DNA from: Gammaproteobacteria bacterium
Lineage (GTDB): Bacteria > Pseudomonadota > Gammaproteobacteria > DSM-16500
DNA length: 64,000 nucleotides
Reading direction: 5' to 3'
NCBI GenBank assembly: GCA_021325575.1
Contig: JAJPGW010000005.1
Coordinates: 62,001 to 126,000 of the forward strand
The notes beneath the pieces were generated by a model. It was not told the origin of the DNA. It made no database searches and saw only the letters and a list, made by a program, of their open reading frames with translations. Below are positions 48,088-56,863 of the stretch, in pieces. The stretch's first letter is position 1, and each line of letters starts with the position of its first letter. The translations under genes and the position numbers were made by a program.

Positions 48088-48109
48088 GCTCTTGATTCAT
48101 ATTATTATT

Positions 48110-48946
48110 CTAACTCAAGCCATTATCCCGCGCTAATATGTTTTCGGGTTTGACTTTGAGGATAAATTCGCGGAAAGGGGCGAATTCATTGGATGCGGTG
48201 GGCACCGGCAGTGGCGAGGCCTTCAGCACAGCCGCTCGCGCGGATCGATCGAGCGCGTCATCGCCGCTGCTTCGGACAATTTCGACATCCAAAACCGTGC
48301 CGCCCGGCGAAACTCGAATCAGCAATTCTGACGAAAGACTCTTATCGACGCCATTCGGCACTAACCAATGCTGGCCAATAGCTTGCAAGATCAAGGCTTT
48401 GTATTTATCGATGACACCCTGCATTTTTTGAGACTGCGAACTCGCCAATTCATTTTTTTCATTCATTAATTCTTGCTGGATGGAATTCGCTGATTGCGCC
48501 GCTTTTAATTCTTTTGCAAATTCTTTTTCGATATCGTTATGTTTTTTATTTTTTTTGACTTTCGCTTTTTTTAAATCGGCCAGCAATTCTTTTTCGAATA
48601 AATCTTTTTTGATTTTTTGATGTTTTTCTGAAATGGCAATGACATTTTTGTGGACGACGGGGGGCGTGGGTTTTTTCACTTCTGTTTGTGCTTTCGGCGG
48701 TGTTTTTGCGGGCAATAGTTTTTTAGGTGTGAGCTCGGCTGTTTTTTTAGCCGATTGTGGAATCGGTTTTGCCATCTGGATTTTGGAAGTATCCATAATG
48801 ATGGCATTCATGACATTTTGATCGGAATTTTCCAACACAAAATTCGGTGAACTCCACTCAAAACTGATAATAAAAGCCGAGAGCATGACAAGATGCAATA
48901 ACAAGGAAACAAAAAACAAATTGTCTTTGAATTTGCTCTTTAGCAT
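48110..48946 (-). CDS. tolA: Tol-Pal energy-transducing protein TolA
   Basis: 278 residues. One N-terminal membrane helix (FFVSLLLHLVMLSAFIISF), a Lys/Ala/Glu-rich helical middle (about 60-190) and a C-terminal TonB/TolA-like domain (ILQAIGQHWLVP, LLIRVSPGGTVLDVEIVRSS, LDRSARAAVLKASPLPVP). It spans the periplasm to couple TolQR proton flow to Pal. It starts 2 nt after tolR. It is shorter than E. coli TolA (421). Confidence 0.93.
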   Translation of the reverse strand: MLKSKFKDNLFFVSLLLHLVMLSAFIISFEWSSPNFVLENSDQNVMNAIIMDTSKIQMAKPIPQSAKKTAELTPKKLLPAKTPPKAQTEVKKPTPPVVHKNVIAISEKHQKIKKDLFEKELLADLKKAKVKKNKKHNDIEKEFAKELKAAQSANSIQQELMNEKNELASSQSQKMQGVIDKYKALILQAIGQHWLVPNGVDKSLSSELLIRVSPGGTVLDVEIVRSSGDDALDRSARAAVLKASPLPVPTASNEFAPFREFILKVKPENILARDNGLS

Positions 48947-48948
48947 AG

Positions 48949-49395
48949 TTACCCAGCATCACGTGGTTGTGTAATTAAACCTACACTTTTTGCTCCTGCT
49001 TGTTGTAATAACGCCATCGCTTCCATGACTTTTCCGTAATTGGTGTTTTTATCACCTCGCACTAAAACTGGACGCTGATTTTCTAGCGTTGTGTTTGCCA
49101 ATTGTGTCGACACCAAGTTGCTTAAGACTTGCGGAGTGATTGGCTGGTTCGGTTTATCTGAAATATTCAGATAAAAATTTCCCGTTGCATCCACCGTCAC
49201 AATCAATGGTTCTTTTTGTTCAGGCGGAATGGCTTTGGCTTCTGTTTGTGGCAAGTTCACTTTGACGCCCTGCGTTAAAAGTGGTGTTGTGATCATGAAA
49301 ATCACTAAAAGCACCAGCATGACATCGATAAATGGCACGACATTAATTTCAGACATAGGACGCCGAGAGGCACCGCGTTGTTGTAAATGCGCCAT
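48949..49395 (-). CDS. tolR: Tol-Pal proton channel subunit TolR
   Basis: 148 residues, ExbD/TolR family. A single membrane helix with the essential Asp (VVPFIDVMLVLLVIFMIT) and a periplasmic domain (VDATGNFYLNI, VLVRGDKNTNYGKVMEAM). It lies 3 nt after tolQ and 2 nt before tolA. Confidence 0.96.
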   Translation of the reverse strand: MAHLQQRGASRRPMSEINVVPFIDVMLVLLVIFMITTPLLTQGVKVNLPQTEAKAIPPEQKEPLIVTVDATGNFYLNISDKPNQPITPQVLSNLVSTQLANTTLENQRPVLVRGDKNTNYGKVMEAMALLQQAGAKSVGLITQPRDAG

Positions 49396-49398
49396 AAT

Positions 49399-50112
49399 TT
49401 ACTCCACTGCTGCTGTCATTTCAGAGGGTTGCATCACATTCTGTTTGCTTTGACGGAATAAAATATTTTCGAATTCATCCTGGAAAACATCAAAGCGATT
49501 TAAAAGTCGCGTAATATCCGTTGTGAAACGATTGTATGCGATGACTGCTGGAATGGCTGCAAACAAACCCATTGCAGTTGCGATCAATGCTTCCGCAATA
49601 CCCGGTGCAACCATGGAAATCGTTGCTTGCTGCACATGCGCGAGACCGCGGAATGCAATCATGATGCCCCACACTGTTCCAAACAAACCAACGTAGGGAC
49701 TAATCGAACCGACCGTGGCAAGAAAGGGTAAATGCGTTTCGAGCTTATCCTGTTCACGCATTTGTGCGCCGCGCATTGCGCGTTTAACGCTTTCGATGAC
49801 AGCTTCAGCCGTCACGCCAATTTTATTTTGTAAGCGCATAAATTCTTTGAAACCGGCATGAAAAATCGCTTCAATGCCTTGCAAACCATTTTTTTGATCC
49901 ATCGTATCCGCATACAATTTGGCAAGCTCGCCGCCCGACCAGAAGTTATTTTCAAATTGGGAAGCGGCCTCGCGAATGTCTTTTAAGTAAAAAAATCGCT
50001 GTAAAATATAGGTCCAGGAAAATACCGATGCCGTAATCAATAATAGCATCACGAGTTTTACCACGATGCCGGCATTTAAAAAATAATTTAGTAAAGTTGT
50101 GTCGACGTTCAT
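49399..50112 (-). CDS. tolQ: Tol-Pal proton channel subunit TolQ
   Basis: 237 residues, MotA/TolQ/ExbB family. Three membrane helices are visible: KLVMLLLITASVFSWTYIL, FLATVGSISPYVGLFGTVWG and IAEALIATAMGLFAAIPAVI. GAAGGAG precedes the start. It heads tolQRA. The ybgC thioesterase gene often found before tolQ is absent; ruvB is next, separated by a repeat. Confidence 0.97.
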   Translation of the reverse strand: MNVDTTLLNYFLNAGIVVKLVMLLLITASVFSWTYILQRFFYLKDIREAASQFENNFWSGGELAKLYADTMDQKNGLQGIEAIFHAGFKEFMRLQNKIGVTAEAVIESVKRAMRGAQMREQDKLETHLPFLATVGSISPYVGLFGTVWGIMIAFRGLAHVQQATISMVAPGIAEALIATAMGLFAAIPAVIAYNRFTTDITRLLNRFDVFQDEFENILFRQSKQNVMQPSEMTAAVE

Positions 50113-50135
50113 TCATTTCTCCTTCATTATTTGCT

Positions 50136-50216
50136 CGTCATTGCGAAGCCTGTTTTTTAGGCTGAAGCAATCTCTAAGAGATTGCTTCGCCGCAAAAAGC
50201 GCGGCTCGCAATGACG
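50136..50216. repeat. Paired REP-like palindrome between ruvB and tolQ
   Basis: It begins CGTCATTGCGAAGCCTG and ends GGCTCGCAATGACG. Left inner stem AGCCT/AGGCT; right inner stem GCCGC/GCGGC. It lies where ybgC is found in many relatives. Confidence 0.92.
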
Positions 50217-50222
50217 AATGGA

Positions 50223-51266
50223 TTAACCTTCTTCAAACAAACTCATATTTTTTTGCGTCACAATTTTTTCTGGGACTTTTAAGCCAAAATGTAAATAGGC
50301 TTGTTTTGTCGCCATGCGTCCACGTGGCGTGCGCATCATAAAACCTTGTTGGATCAGAAAAGGTTCGAGCACGTCTTCGATCGTGCCGCGTTCTTCGCTG
50401 ATCGCCGCCGCCAAACTATCAATACCAACCGGGCCGCCGCCAAAGCGATCAATTAAAGCCAGCAATAATTTTCTGTCCATCATATCAAATCCCTGGTCGT
50501 CTACGTCCAGAAGATTTAACGCTTTTTTGACAATATCACAGACTATACGGCCATCGCCTTTGACTTCCGCAAAATCTCGCACGCGTCTTAGCAATCGATT
50601 GGCAATTCGCGGTGTGCCGCGTGAGCGTCTTGCGATTTCGGTTGCCGCATCCAGTTCAATTGGAATAGTTAAAATAGCCGCTGCGCGCACCACAATTTCG
50701 GCTAATTCGGCAACTTGATAAAACTCCAAGCGCTGCACGATACCAAATCGATCGCGTAATGGCGAGGTTAATAAGCCTGCGCGGGTGGTTGCACCGATTA
50801 AAGTAAATGGCGGCAAATCGAGCTTGATTGAGCGAGCAGCGGGACCTTCGCCGATCATGATATCCAATTGATAATCTTCCATTGCTGGATATAGAACTTC
50901 TTCGACGACTGGACTCAAGCGGTGAATTTCATCGATAAATAAAACTTCACGTTCTTGCAAATTAGTGAGTAACGCCGCGACATCGCCTGCGCGTTCCAAC
51001 ACAGGGCCTGAAGTTTGGCGTAATCCGACCCCTAATTCGTTGGCAACAATGTGGGCCAAAGTGGTTTTTCCCAAACCCGGCGGCCCGAAAATTAAAACGT
51101 GATCCAGTGCTTCTTTTCTCGCGTGGGCTGCCTGGATGAAAATACCCATTTGTTCTCGCACCGCCATTTGTCCGATATATTCCTTCAAATATTTGGGACG
51201 AATGGCACGATCTAGCGGGTCGACTTCATTTTCATTCGGTGTCACGATTCTTTCCATTTCACTCAT
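50223..51266 (-). CDS. ruvB: Holliday junction branch migration ATPase RuvB
   Basis: 347 residues. AAA+ motor driving branch migration on the RuvA platform. [20 protein letters not shown] (Walker A), [20 protein letters not shown] (Walker B), [19 protein letters not shown] and the C-terminal winged helix ([20 protein letters not shown]) are intact. AAGGGAAA precedes the start. It is normally next to ruvA; here a 195-residue unknown gene intervenes. Confidence 0.98.
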   Translation of the reverse strand: MSEMERIVTPNENEVDPLDRAIRPKYLKEYIGQMAVREQMGIFIQAAHARKEALDHVLIFGPPGLGKTTLAHIVANELGVGLRQTSGPVLERAGDVAALLTNLQEREVLFIDEIHRLSPVVEEVLYPAMEDYQLDIMIGEGPAARSIKLDLPPFTLIGATTRAGLLTSPLRDRFGIVQRLEFYQVAELAEIVVRAAAILTIPIELDAATEIARRSRGTPRIANRLLRRVRDFAEVKGDGRIVCDIVKKALNLLDVDDQGFDMMDRKLLLALIDRFGGGPVGIDSLAAAISEERGTIEDVLEPFLIQQGFMMRTPRGRMATKQAYLHFGLKVPEKIVTQKNMSLFEEG

Positions 51267-51290
51267 TTTATTTCCCTTTGAAACTAAAAA

Positions 51291-51878
51291 TTACGGAGTA
51301 GCTCTTTTTTCATCCCGTATCTGTTGTTGTGGCTGTGAAATAGTGCGCATTTCAACTTGTTGATCTAGATTAGCAAATAAATCGCCCAACAACGTCACTC
51401 GGGTATCCGTCAAATTAAGCTTTACTGGAACAGGACCAGAGGACCCTTTTACTGTTTTTGAACTTGTTATTGACTGCGCATCTTTTTCAATACCAAATTT
51501 GCTGTCAAAATACTTTGAAAGCGCTTCACTTAAACGTTCACGCAATTTTTCTCCGCCTATTTTATTAAAAAGCAGGAGCCAAGTTGCATTAAGCTCTTGT
51601 GCAACATATTGACAACGCTGGAATGCATTAGGTTTTTTTTGTAATTCTTTCCGTAAGGCAATAGCTCGCTTCACCCCATCATCATTCCCTATCGGTTCTT
51701 TTGATTCTAAATGACGCTGAATTTCTTCAGTCTTCATCAGTTTAATTTCTTTTAAATAGATATCTATGGTGTCTATCGGGTCAAATGGTTTGTCTGCAAA
51801 CATCGTTTGCATAATCTGCAGTTTATCTTTTTTCTTTTGTAGCGTGGCGCGAATGGTGCCTTCGTTTCGAAATGTCAT
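51291..51878 (-). CDS. Unknown 195-residue protein inserted between ruvA and ruvB
   Basis: ATG at 51878 with GAGGAT upstream. A charged helical N-terminal segment (TIRATLQKKKDKLQIMQTMF), a hydrophobic patch (LNATWLLLFNKIGGEKL) and a Ser/Thr/Gln-rich end are visible. No signal peptide, membrane helix or known motif is seen, and no family is recognised. It separates ruvA from ruvB and has a REP-like unit before it, which suggests a lineage-specific insertion. An effector role is only a guess. Confidence 0.72.
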   Translation of the reverse strand: MTFRNEGTIRATLQKKKDKLQIMQTMFADKPFDPIDTIDIYLKEIKLMKTEEIQRHLESKEPIGNDDGVKRAIALRKELQKKPNAFQRCQYVAQELNATWLLLFNKIGGEKLRERLSEALSKYFDSKFGIEKDAQSITSSKTVKGSSGPVPVKLNLTDTRVTLLGDLFANLDQQVEMRTISQPQQQIRDEKRATP

Positions 51879-51948
51879 GACTATATCCTCGTTTTTAGAC
51901 CTGTTTATCATAGCAAAAAGCGGGGGTTGTGTATGCGGGGATTCTCAA

Positions 51949-51987
51949 GAGATTGCTTCGGAACGCTTTGCGTTCCTCGCAATGACG
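51949..51987. repeat. Single 39-nt REP-like unit downstream of ruvA
   Basis: GAGATTGCTTC, then GGAACGC-TTT-GCGTTCC, then TCGCAATGACG. It is identical in layout to the unit at 30846 with a T-A to C-G exchange in the inner stem. Confidence 0.88.
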
Positions 51988-51995
51988 GGTATTAT

Positions 51996-52601
51996 TTACA
52001 TCGCTTTTAGGGCTTGGCGGATGATATCTTCGCTGGTCAATTTTCCGTCATCGACTTTGGAAACGGCGCGGCTGGCTTCTTGAGGTTTGTAACCTAATGA
52101 AACTAAGGCAGAAATCGCGTCTTGTAAAATTTGATTGCGGCCGTTGCCGTCTTTTTTGTCTTTAAAAATACTTTCGGGATTGGCAGCGGCCCCTTGCCAA
52201 TCACCTAGCTTATCGCGCATTTCAATAATGAGCCGTTCGGCGGTTTTTTTACCAATTCCAGGTAGGCGGACTAGAGCTTCGTTGTCATTATTGATCACAC
52301 AACGTACAAAATCGTTGGGTTCGATACTGGATAAAATGGTTAGCGCAAGCCTCGGGCCTACCCCATTTACTTTTAACAAAGTGCGAAAAAGTAACCGTTC
52401 TTCGCCAGTTGCAAAACCATATAACAATTGCGCATCTTCGCGCACGACAAAATGCGTGAGCAGCGTGATTGTTGCACCGACTTCAGGCAAACGATAAAAG
52501 GTGCTCATAGGCGCATTGACTTCATAGCCAACACCATTCACATCCAGCGTGAGTTGTGGGGGTTGTTTTTCGATTAAGATTCCGCGGAGTTGGCTAATCA
52601 T
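51996..52601 (-). CDS. ruvA: Holliday junction DNA-binding protein RuvA
   Basis: 201 residues. MISQLRGILIEKQPPQLTLD starts the OB-fold; two helix-hairpin-helix motifs (LLKVNGVGPRLALTIL, LVRLPGIGKKTAERLIIEM) and the C-terminal RuvB-binding domain (DAISALVSLGYKPQEASRAV) follow. It tetramerises on four-way junctions. It starts 50 nt after ruvC. Confidence 0.97.
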   Translation of the reverse strand: MISQLRGILIEKQPPQLTLDVNGVGYEVNAPMSTFYRLPEVGATITLLTHFVVREDAQLLYGFATGEERLLFRTLLKVNGVGPRLALTILSSIEPNDFVRCVINNDNEALVRLPGIGKKTAERLIIEMRDKLGDWQGAAANPESIFKDKKDGNGRNQILQDAISALVSLGYKPQEASRAVSKVDDGKLTSEDIIRQALKAM

Positions 52602-52651
52602 AGGGTTCCTTTTCGAGTGTTACGAAACAATAGCAAAAAAATTCGCAAAAT

Positions 52652-53170
52652 TTAAGGGGTAAAATTGCGCCAACTGCTTTTTTTGCGGCGCATTGAAATG
52701 CCTTTTTGCAAATTAGAACGGCTGTGTGCGTGGCATAATGCAATTGCTAATGCATCGGCCGCGTCTGCTTGCAATTCTTCAGAAATATTTAACAAACGTT
52801 TAATCATGTGTTGGATTTGTTCTTTTTTTGCAGCTCCGTAACCTACGATCGATTGCTTCACTTGGCGTGCCGAATATTCTGAAATAGGAACGCCTAAAGC
52901 AACCATTGCCGCACCGCGTGCTTGTCCTAATTTCAAAGCAGAATTGGGATTTTGATGCATGAAAATTTGTTCAATGGCGGCTTCGTCGGGTTTGTGGAGC
53001 GTGACAATTTTTTTTAATTCGGAATAAATTTGCGATAATTTTTCGTGGGATTTCGTGCCGGTTAAATATAATGAACCGCAATCGATAAAAGAACTTTTGT
53101 TTCCAACGAGGCGGATAATACCGTAACCCGTGATGCGGGAACCGGGATCGATGCCGATGATAATAGTCAT
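52652..53170 (-). CDS. ruvC: Crossover junction endonuclease RuvC
   Basis: 172 residues. It resolves Holliday junctions. The catalytic acidic residues are Asp7 (IGIDPGS), Glu in AAIEQIFMHQN and two Asp in LQADAADALAIALCH. AAAAGGATC precedes the start. It follows yebC, with the long-armed repeat copy B in the gap. Confidence 0.97.
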   Translation of the reverse strand: MTIIIGIDPGSRITGYGIIRLVGNKSSFIDCGSLYLTGTKSHEKLSQIYSELKKIVTLHKPDEAAIEQIFMHQNPNSALKLGQARGAAMVALGVPISEYSARQVKQSIVGYGAAKKEQIQHMIKRLLNISEELQADAADALAIALCHAHSRSNLQKGISMRRKKSSWRNFTP

Positions 53171-53198
53171 AAGATCCTTTTCTATTTCTTCGCCCTAA

Positions 53199-53331
53199 GC
53201 AATTTCCTGCTAAGCCGGGGCTGGCGTTGATGGCCCAGCGACTGTGTTTCAGGGATGAAATACTTTAGTACATGGACGTACGCTCCCGGAGCAGGGCCAT
53301 CAACGCCAGCCCCGGCTTAGCAGGAAATTGC
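53199..53331. repeat. Long-armed hairpin element, copy B
   Basis: Perfect 38-nt inverted arms (53199-53236, 53294-53331; starting GCAATTTCCTGCTAAGCC) enclose a 57-nt core. The core has GTGTTTCA-GGGA-TGAAATAC and GTAC-ATGGAC-GTAC hairpins. The arms differ completely from copies A and C. It lies between yebC and ruvC in a minus-strand operon. Confidence 0.96.
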
Positions 53332-53345
53332 GATCTTCAGCCCCT

Positions 53346-54095
53346 TTAGCCTAATTCCGCCAACACCTCTTCAGTAATATCCGCATTAGAATAAACTTCC
53401 TGCACATCATCGAGATCTTCCAACATATCAACGAGGCGCGTAATTTTTTCTGCAGTATCTTTATCGGTAATTGGCACATTAGTCGAAGCAACCAAAGTCA
53501 CTTCAGCTTGCACAGGTTGCAATCCCGCTTTGACCATCATGTCTTTTACATGTAAAAAATTTTCAGGAGAGGTTGTCACGTCAATACTTTTATCGTCATT
53601 AACGACAACATCATCCGCCCCCGCTTCCAGTGCTAAATCCATCACTTTTTCTTCATTCGCTCCCGGTGCAAACGTAATTTGTCCGGATTGACTAAAAAGA
53701 TATGCGACTGAACCATCCGTTCCTAAATTTCCCCCACATTTCGTAAATGCATGACGCACTTCAGCAACCGTGCGGTTACGATTATTCGTCATGCAATCTA
53801 CCATCATGGCAACACCGCCTGGGCCGTAACCTTCGTAACGGATTTCTTCGACGTCTTGGCCTTCCATGCCGCCGGCACCGCGTTTGATGGCGCGATCAAT
53901 CACATCGCGTGACATGTTGGCACCGAGCGCTTTATCGACTGCTGTGCGTAAACGTGGATTGGATCCCACCTCACCGCCGCCAATTTTTGCAGACACCGTG
54001 ATTTCACGAATTAATTTGGTATAAATTTTTCCGCGTTTCGCATCTTGTTTGGCTTTATGATGCTTGATGTTCGCCCATTTACTGTGTCCTGCCAT
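53346..54095 (-). CDS. yebC: YebC/TACO1-family protein
   Basis: 249 residues. [20 protein letters not shown] at the N-terminus and [20 protein letters not shown] are diagnostic. Members act as regulators or as translation factors easing ribosome stalling at proline runs. It starts 1 nt after aspS and is followed by ruvCAB, the common order. Confidence 0.97.
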   Translation of the reverse strand: MAGHSKWANIKHHKAKQDAKRGKIYTKLIREITVSAKIGGGEVGSNPRLRTAVDKALGANMSRDVIDRAIKRGAGGMEGQDVEEIRYEGYGPGGVAMMVDCMTNNRNRTVAEVRHAFTKCGGNLGTDGSVAYLFSQSGQITFAPGANEEKVMDLALEAGADDVVVNDDKSIDVTTSPENFLHVKDMMVKAGLQPVQAEVTLVASTNVPITDKDTAEKITRLVDMLEDLDDVQEVYSNADITEEVLAELG

Positions 54096-54096
54096 A

Positions 54097-55878
54097 TCAA
54101 CTTTTCTCCGTTTCTTTCTTTTCTTCTGGAATTTCTTTGCGTACGCGTATGCCTAATTCCAATAATTGTTTTGGATCAACCGGTGCAGGAGCATCGGTTA
54201 ATGGGCATGTTGCGGTTTGTGTTTTTGGAAATGCAATCACATCACGAATGGATGTGGAGTCCGTCATTAACATCGCCAGACGATCAATACCAAATGCGAT
54301 GCCGCCGTGCGGTGGCGCGCCCAGTTTTAATGCCGTTAACAAGTGACCAAATTTTTCATGCGCATCGTTTTCTGAAATATTCAATGCCTTGAAAACTGCC
54401 ATTTGCAATTCAGAAGTGTTAATACGAATCGAGCCACCGCCAATTTCGCTGCCATTTAAAACCATATCGTAAGCACGCGCTAAAATTTTGATAGGATCGT
54501 TTTCCAGTTCTGAAATGTCTTTAATTTTCGGTGCAGTAAAAGGATGATGACAAGCAGATAATCGTCCTTCCCCTTTTTCAAACATCGGGAAATCAATGAC
54601 CCATAATGGTTTCCAGGTTTTCTCAACCAATCCTAATTCATGACCTAATTTCAAGCGCAGCGCGCCTAATGATTCATTCACAATTTCCGTTTTGTCCGCG
54701 CCAAAGAAAATAATATCGCCCGCTTTTGCTTTAGTGCGTTCTAAAATGGTTTGCACGGTTGCTTCTGGAATAAATTTTAAAATCGGTGACTGCAACCCAT
54801 CCGCATTAAATTTAATGTAAGCCAAACCTTTCGCACCAAAATTGCTGACAAATTGCGTGTAATCATCAATTTGTTTGCGGCTTAATTCAGCGCCTTTTGG
54901 TACATGTAATGCAGCAACACGACCGTGCGGATCGTTCGCAGGGCCTGAAAACACTTTGAAATCGACGGATTTCATGAGATCGCCGACATCAATTAATTCC
55001 AGTGGAATTCGCAAATCCGGTTTATCCGAACCAAAACGTGACATGGCTTCGCCATAAGTCATGCGTGGGAAAGGATCCGGCAATTTGACATGCAGTAATT
55101 CATCAAACAGGCCCCGAATCATAACTTCCATAATTTTTTGAATTTCATCTTCATTTAAAAAAGACGTTTCGATATCGAGTTGAGTAAATTCCGGTTGACG
55201 ATCGGCACGCAAATCTTCATCGCGAAAACATCGGACGATTTGATAATAACGATCGATTCCCGCCATCATTAATAATTGTTTAAATTGTTGCGGCGATTGC
55301 GGTAACGCAAAAAAACTGCCTGGTTTGGTTCGACTCGGAACCAAATAATCACGCGCGCCTTCTGGCGTTGCTTTCGTTAAAAAAGGTGTTTCGATATCTA
55401 AAAAGCCTTGATCATCTAAATAGCGGCGCAAATAGCGATTGATCGCAGCGCGCATTTTCATGCGATTTAGCATATCAGGACGTCGTAAATCTAAATAACG
55501 ATAACGCAAACGAGTTTCTTCGCCGACATCATGATATTCATCAATAGGGAAAGGTAAAATATCGGCTTTATTTAAAATTGTTAATTCTGCGCCATCCACT
55601 TCAATTTCACCGGTGGCCAATTCTCGATTGACGGTGCCTTCTGGGCGTCTGCGCACTTTTCCCTTCACCTGAATGACATATTCATTACGTAAAGTTTCTG
55701 CTAATTTGAAAACATCCGGGCGACTGGGCGCAAATACCACTTGCACCAATCCCGATCGATCTCGCAAATCCAAAAAAATCACGCCACCGTGATCACGTCG
55801 ACGATGAACCCAACCGGCCAATGTGACGGTTTGATCTAACTCTTTTACTGAAACATCACCACAATAATGACTACGCAT
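54097..55878 (-). CDS. aspS: Aspartyl-tRNA synthetase
   Basis: 593 residues, bacterial-type AspRS with anticodon-binding OB-fold ([20 protein letters not shown]), class II core (motif 2 [20 protein letters not shown]; motif 3 [13 protein letters not shown]) and inserted GAD domain. It charges tRNA-Asp; whether it also charges tRNA-Asn cannot be decided here. A Lys/Glu-rich tail ([10 protein letters not shown]) ends the protein. It is 20 nt after the DUF502 gene. Confidence 0.98.
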   Translation of the reverse strand: MRSHYCGDVSVKELDQTVTLAGWVHRRRDHGGVIFLDLRDRSGLVQVVFAPSRPDVFKLAETLRNEYVIQVKGKVRRRPEGTVNRELATGEIEVDGAELTILNKADILPFPIDEYHDVGEETRLRYRYLDLRRPDMLNRMKMRAAINRYLRRYLDDQGFLDIETPFLTKATPEGARDYLVPSRTKPGSFFALPQSPQQFKQLLMMAGIDRYYQIVRCFRDEDLRADRQPEFTQLDIETSFLNEDEIQKIMEVMIRGLFDELLHVKLPDPFPRMTYGEAMSRFGSDKPDLRIPLELIDVGDLMKSVDFKVFSGPANDPHGRVAALHVPKGAELSRKQIDDYTQFVSNFGAKGLAYIKFNADGLQSPILKFIPEATVQTILERTKAKAGDIIFFGADKTEIVNESLGALRLKLGHELGLVEKTWKPLWVIDFPMFEKGEGRLSACHHPFTAPKIKDISELENDPIKILARAYDMVLNGSEIGGGSIRINTSELQMAVFKALNISENDAHEKFGHLLTALKLGAPPHGGIAFGIDRLAMLMTDSTSIRDVIAFPKTQTATCPLTDAPAPVDPKQLLELGIRVRKEIPEEKKETEKS

Positions 55879-55898
55879 AGATTATTTTACTCTTATAT

Positions 55899-56528
55899 TT
55901 AAGTAGGTTTCTTTTTGTTGTTATTTTCGACGGGTTGCATCACACCCAAGGAAATAACAAATTTTAAGGCTTGTTCGACACTCATTTTTAATTCGATGGT
56001 ATTTTTGCGGGGAACCATGAGCAAAAATCCCGAGGTTGGATTGGGGGTCGTTGGCACATATAAACTAATCATGGAATCATCATCCATGGATTTATGTACT
56101 TCTGGCGTGGCATCGCCTGTTTGGAAAGCGACGGTCCACATTCCAGGACGAGGATATTCCACTAAAAATACTTTCCGAAAAGATTGGCCACCCGGCGTAA
56201 ACAAGGTTTCCATCACTTGTTTTACTCCCATGTAAACCGTGCGTACTAATGGAATGCGACCAATGATACTGTCCCAAAGCGCTAATAATTTTGTACCCAA
56301 AAAATTGGCAGCAATCATGCCAGTAAAAAAAATCACGCCCAAAATAATCAAAATCCCAATTCCAGGAACATGAAAACCAATCAGGGCATCGGGTTGATAC
56401 GATTCAGGCAAGAGTTTTAGGACGTTATCCAGCAAATCCGCCAAAAATTTAATGATAAGAATGGTGACCCAAATAGGCACCCAAACTAAAAGACCTGAAA
56501 TAAAATACTTTCTAATATAGGACATCAT
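55899..56528 (-). CDS. DUF502-family inner membrane protein
   Basis: 209 residues. Two membrane helices (YFISGLLVWVPIWVTILIIK; IGILIILGVIFFTGMIAANF) precede a conserved soluble domain (IPLVRTVYMGVKQVMETL, VPTTPNPTSGFLLMVPR). The family is widespread, function unknown. It sits between fmdB and aspS, as in many gammaproteobacteria. It starts 2 nt after the fmdB stop. Confidence 0.93.
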   Translation of the reverse strand: MMSYIRKYFISGLLVWVPIWVTILIIKFLADLLDNVLKLLPESYQPDALIGFHVPGIGILIILGVIFFTGMIAANFLGTKLLALWDSIIGRIPLVRTVYMGVKQVMETLFTPGGQSFRKVFLVEYPRPGMWTVAFQTGDATPEVHKSMDDDSMISLYVPTTPNPTSGFLLMVPRKNTIELKMSVEQALKFVISLGVMQPVENNNKKKPT

Positions 56529-56530
56529 AA

Positions 56531-56782
56531 TTAAGTCGCATCACCTTTGGTTGAAGACCCTTTGTCGTCCTTATTTTTTTTCTCAGTATCCGGTTTGCCT
56601 TTGTTTTTAAAGTCGGTTGCATACCAGCCAGTGCCTTTTAGCTGAAAACCGGCCGCTGAAACGAGTTTTTGCAAATCAGGCTTTTGACAGGATGGACAGA
56701 TTGTCAAAGGCTGATCTGACATTTTCTGCATGGCGTCAAACTGATGGCCGCAGGCCGTGCATTGATATTCGTAAATGGGCAT
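56531..56782 (-). CDS. FmdB-type zinc ribbon protein
   Basis: 83 residues. MPIYEYQCTACGHQFD and TICPSCQKPDLQKLVSAAGF give two CxxC knuckles of a zinc ribbon. The tail is Lys/Asp-rich and disordered. FmdB-family proteins are putative regulators. It heads the run into the DUF502 gene, aspS and yebC. Confidence 0.94.
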   Translation of the reverse strand: MPIYEYQCTACGHQFDAMQKMSDQPLTICPSCQKPDLQKLVSAAGFQLKGTGWYATDFKNKGKPDTEKKNKDDKGSSTKGDAT

Positions 56783-56863
56783 GACTTTCCCCTACACTTG
56801 CTTTAAAAAACAAGCTATTTTAGCAAGTATTTTAGATAAACAGTAGGGCTGCAGGCCTTATCT

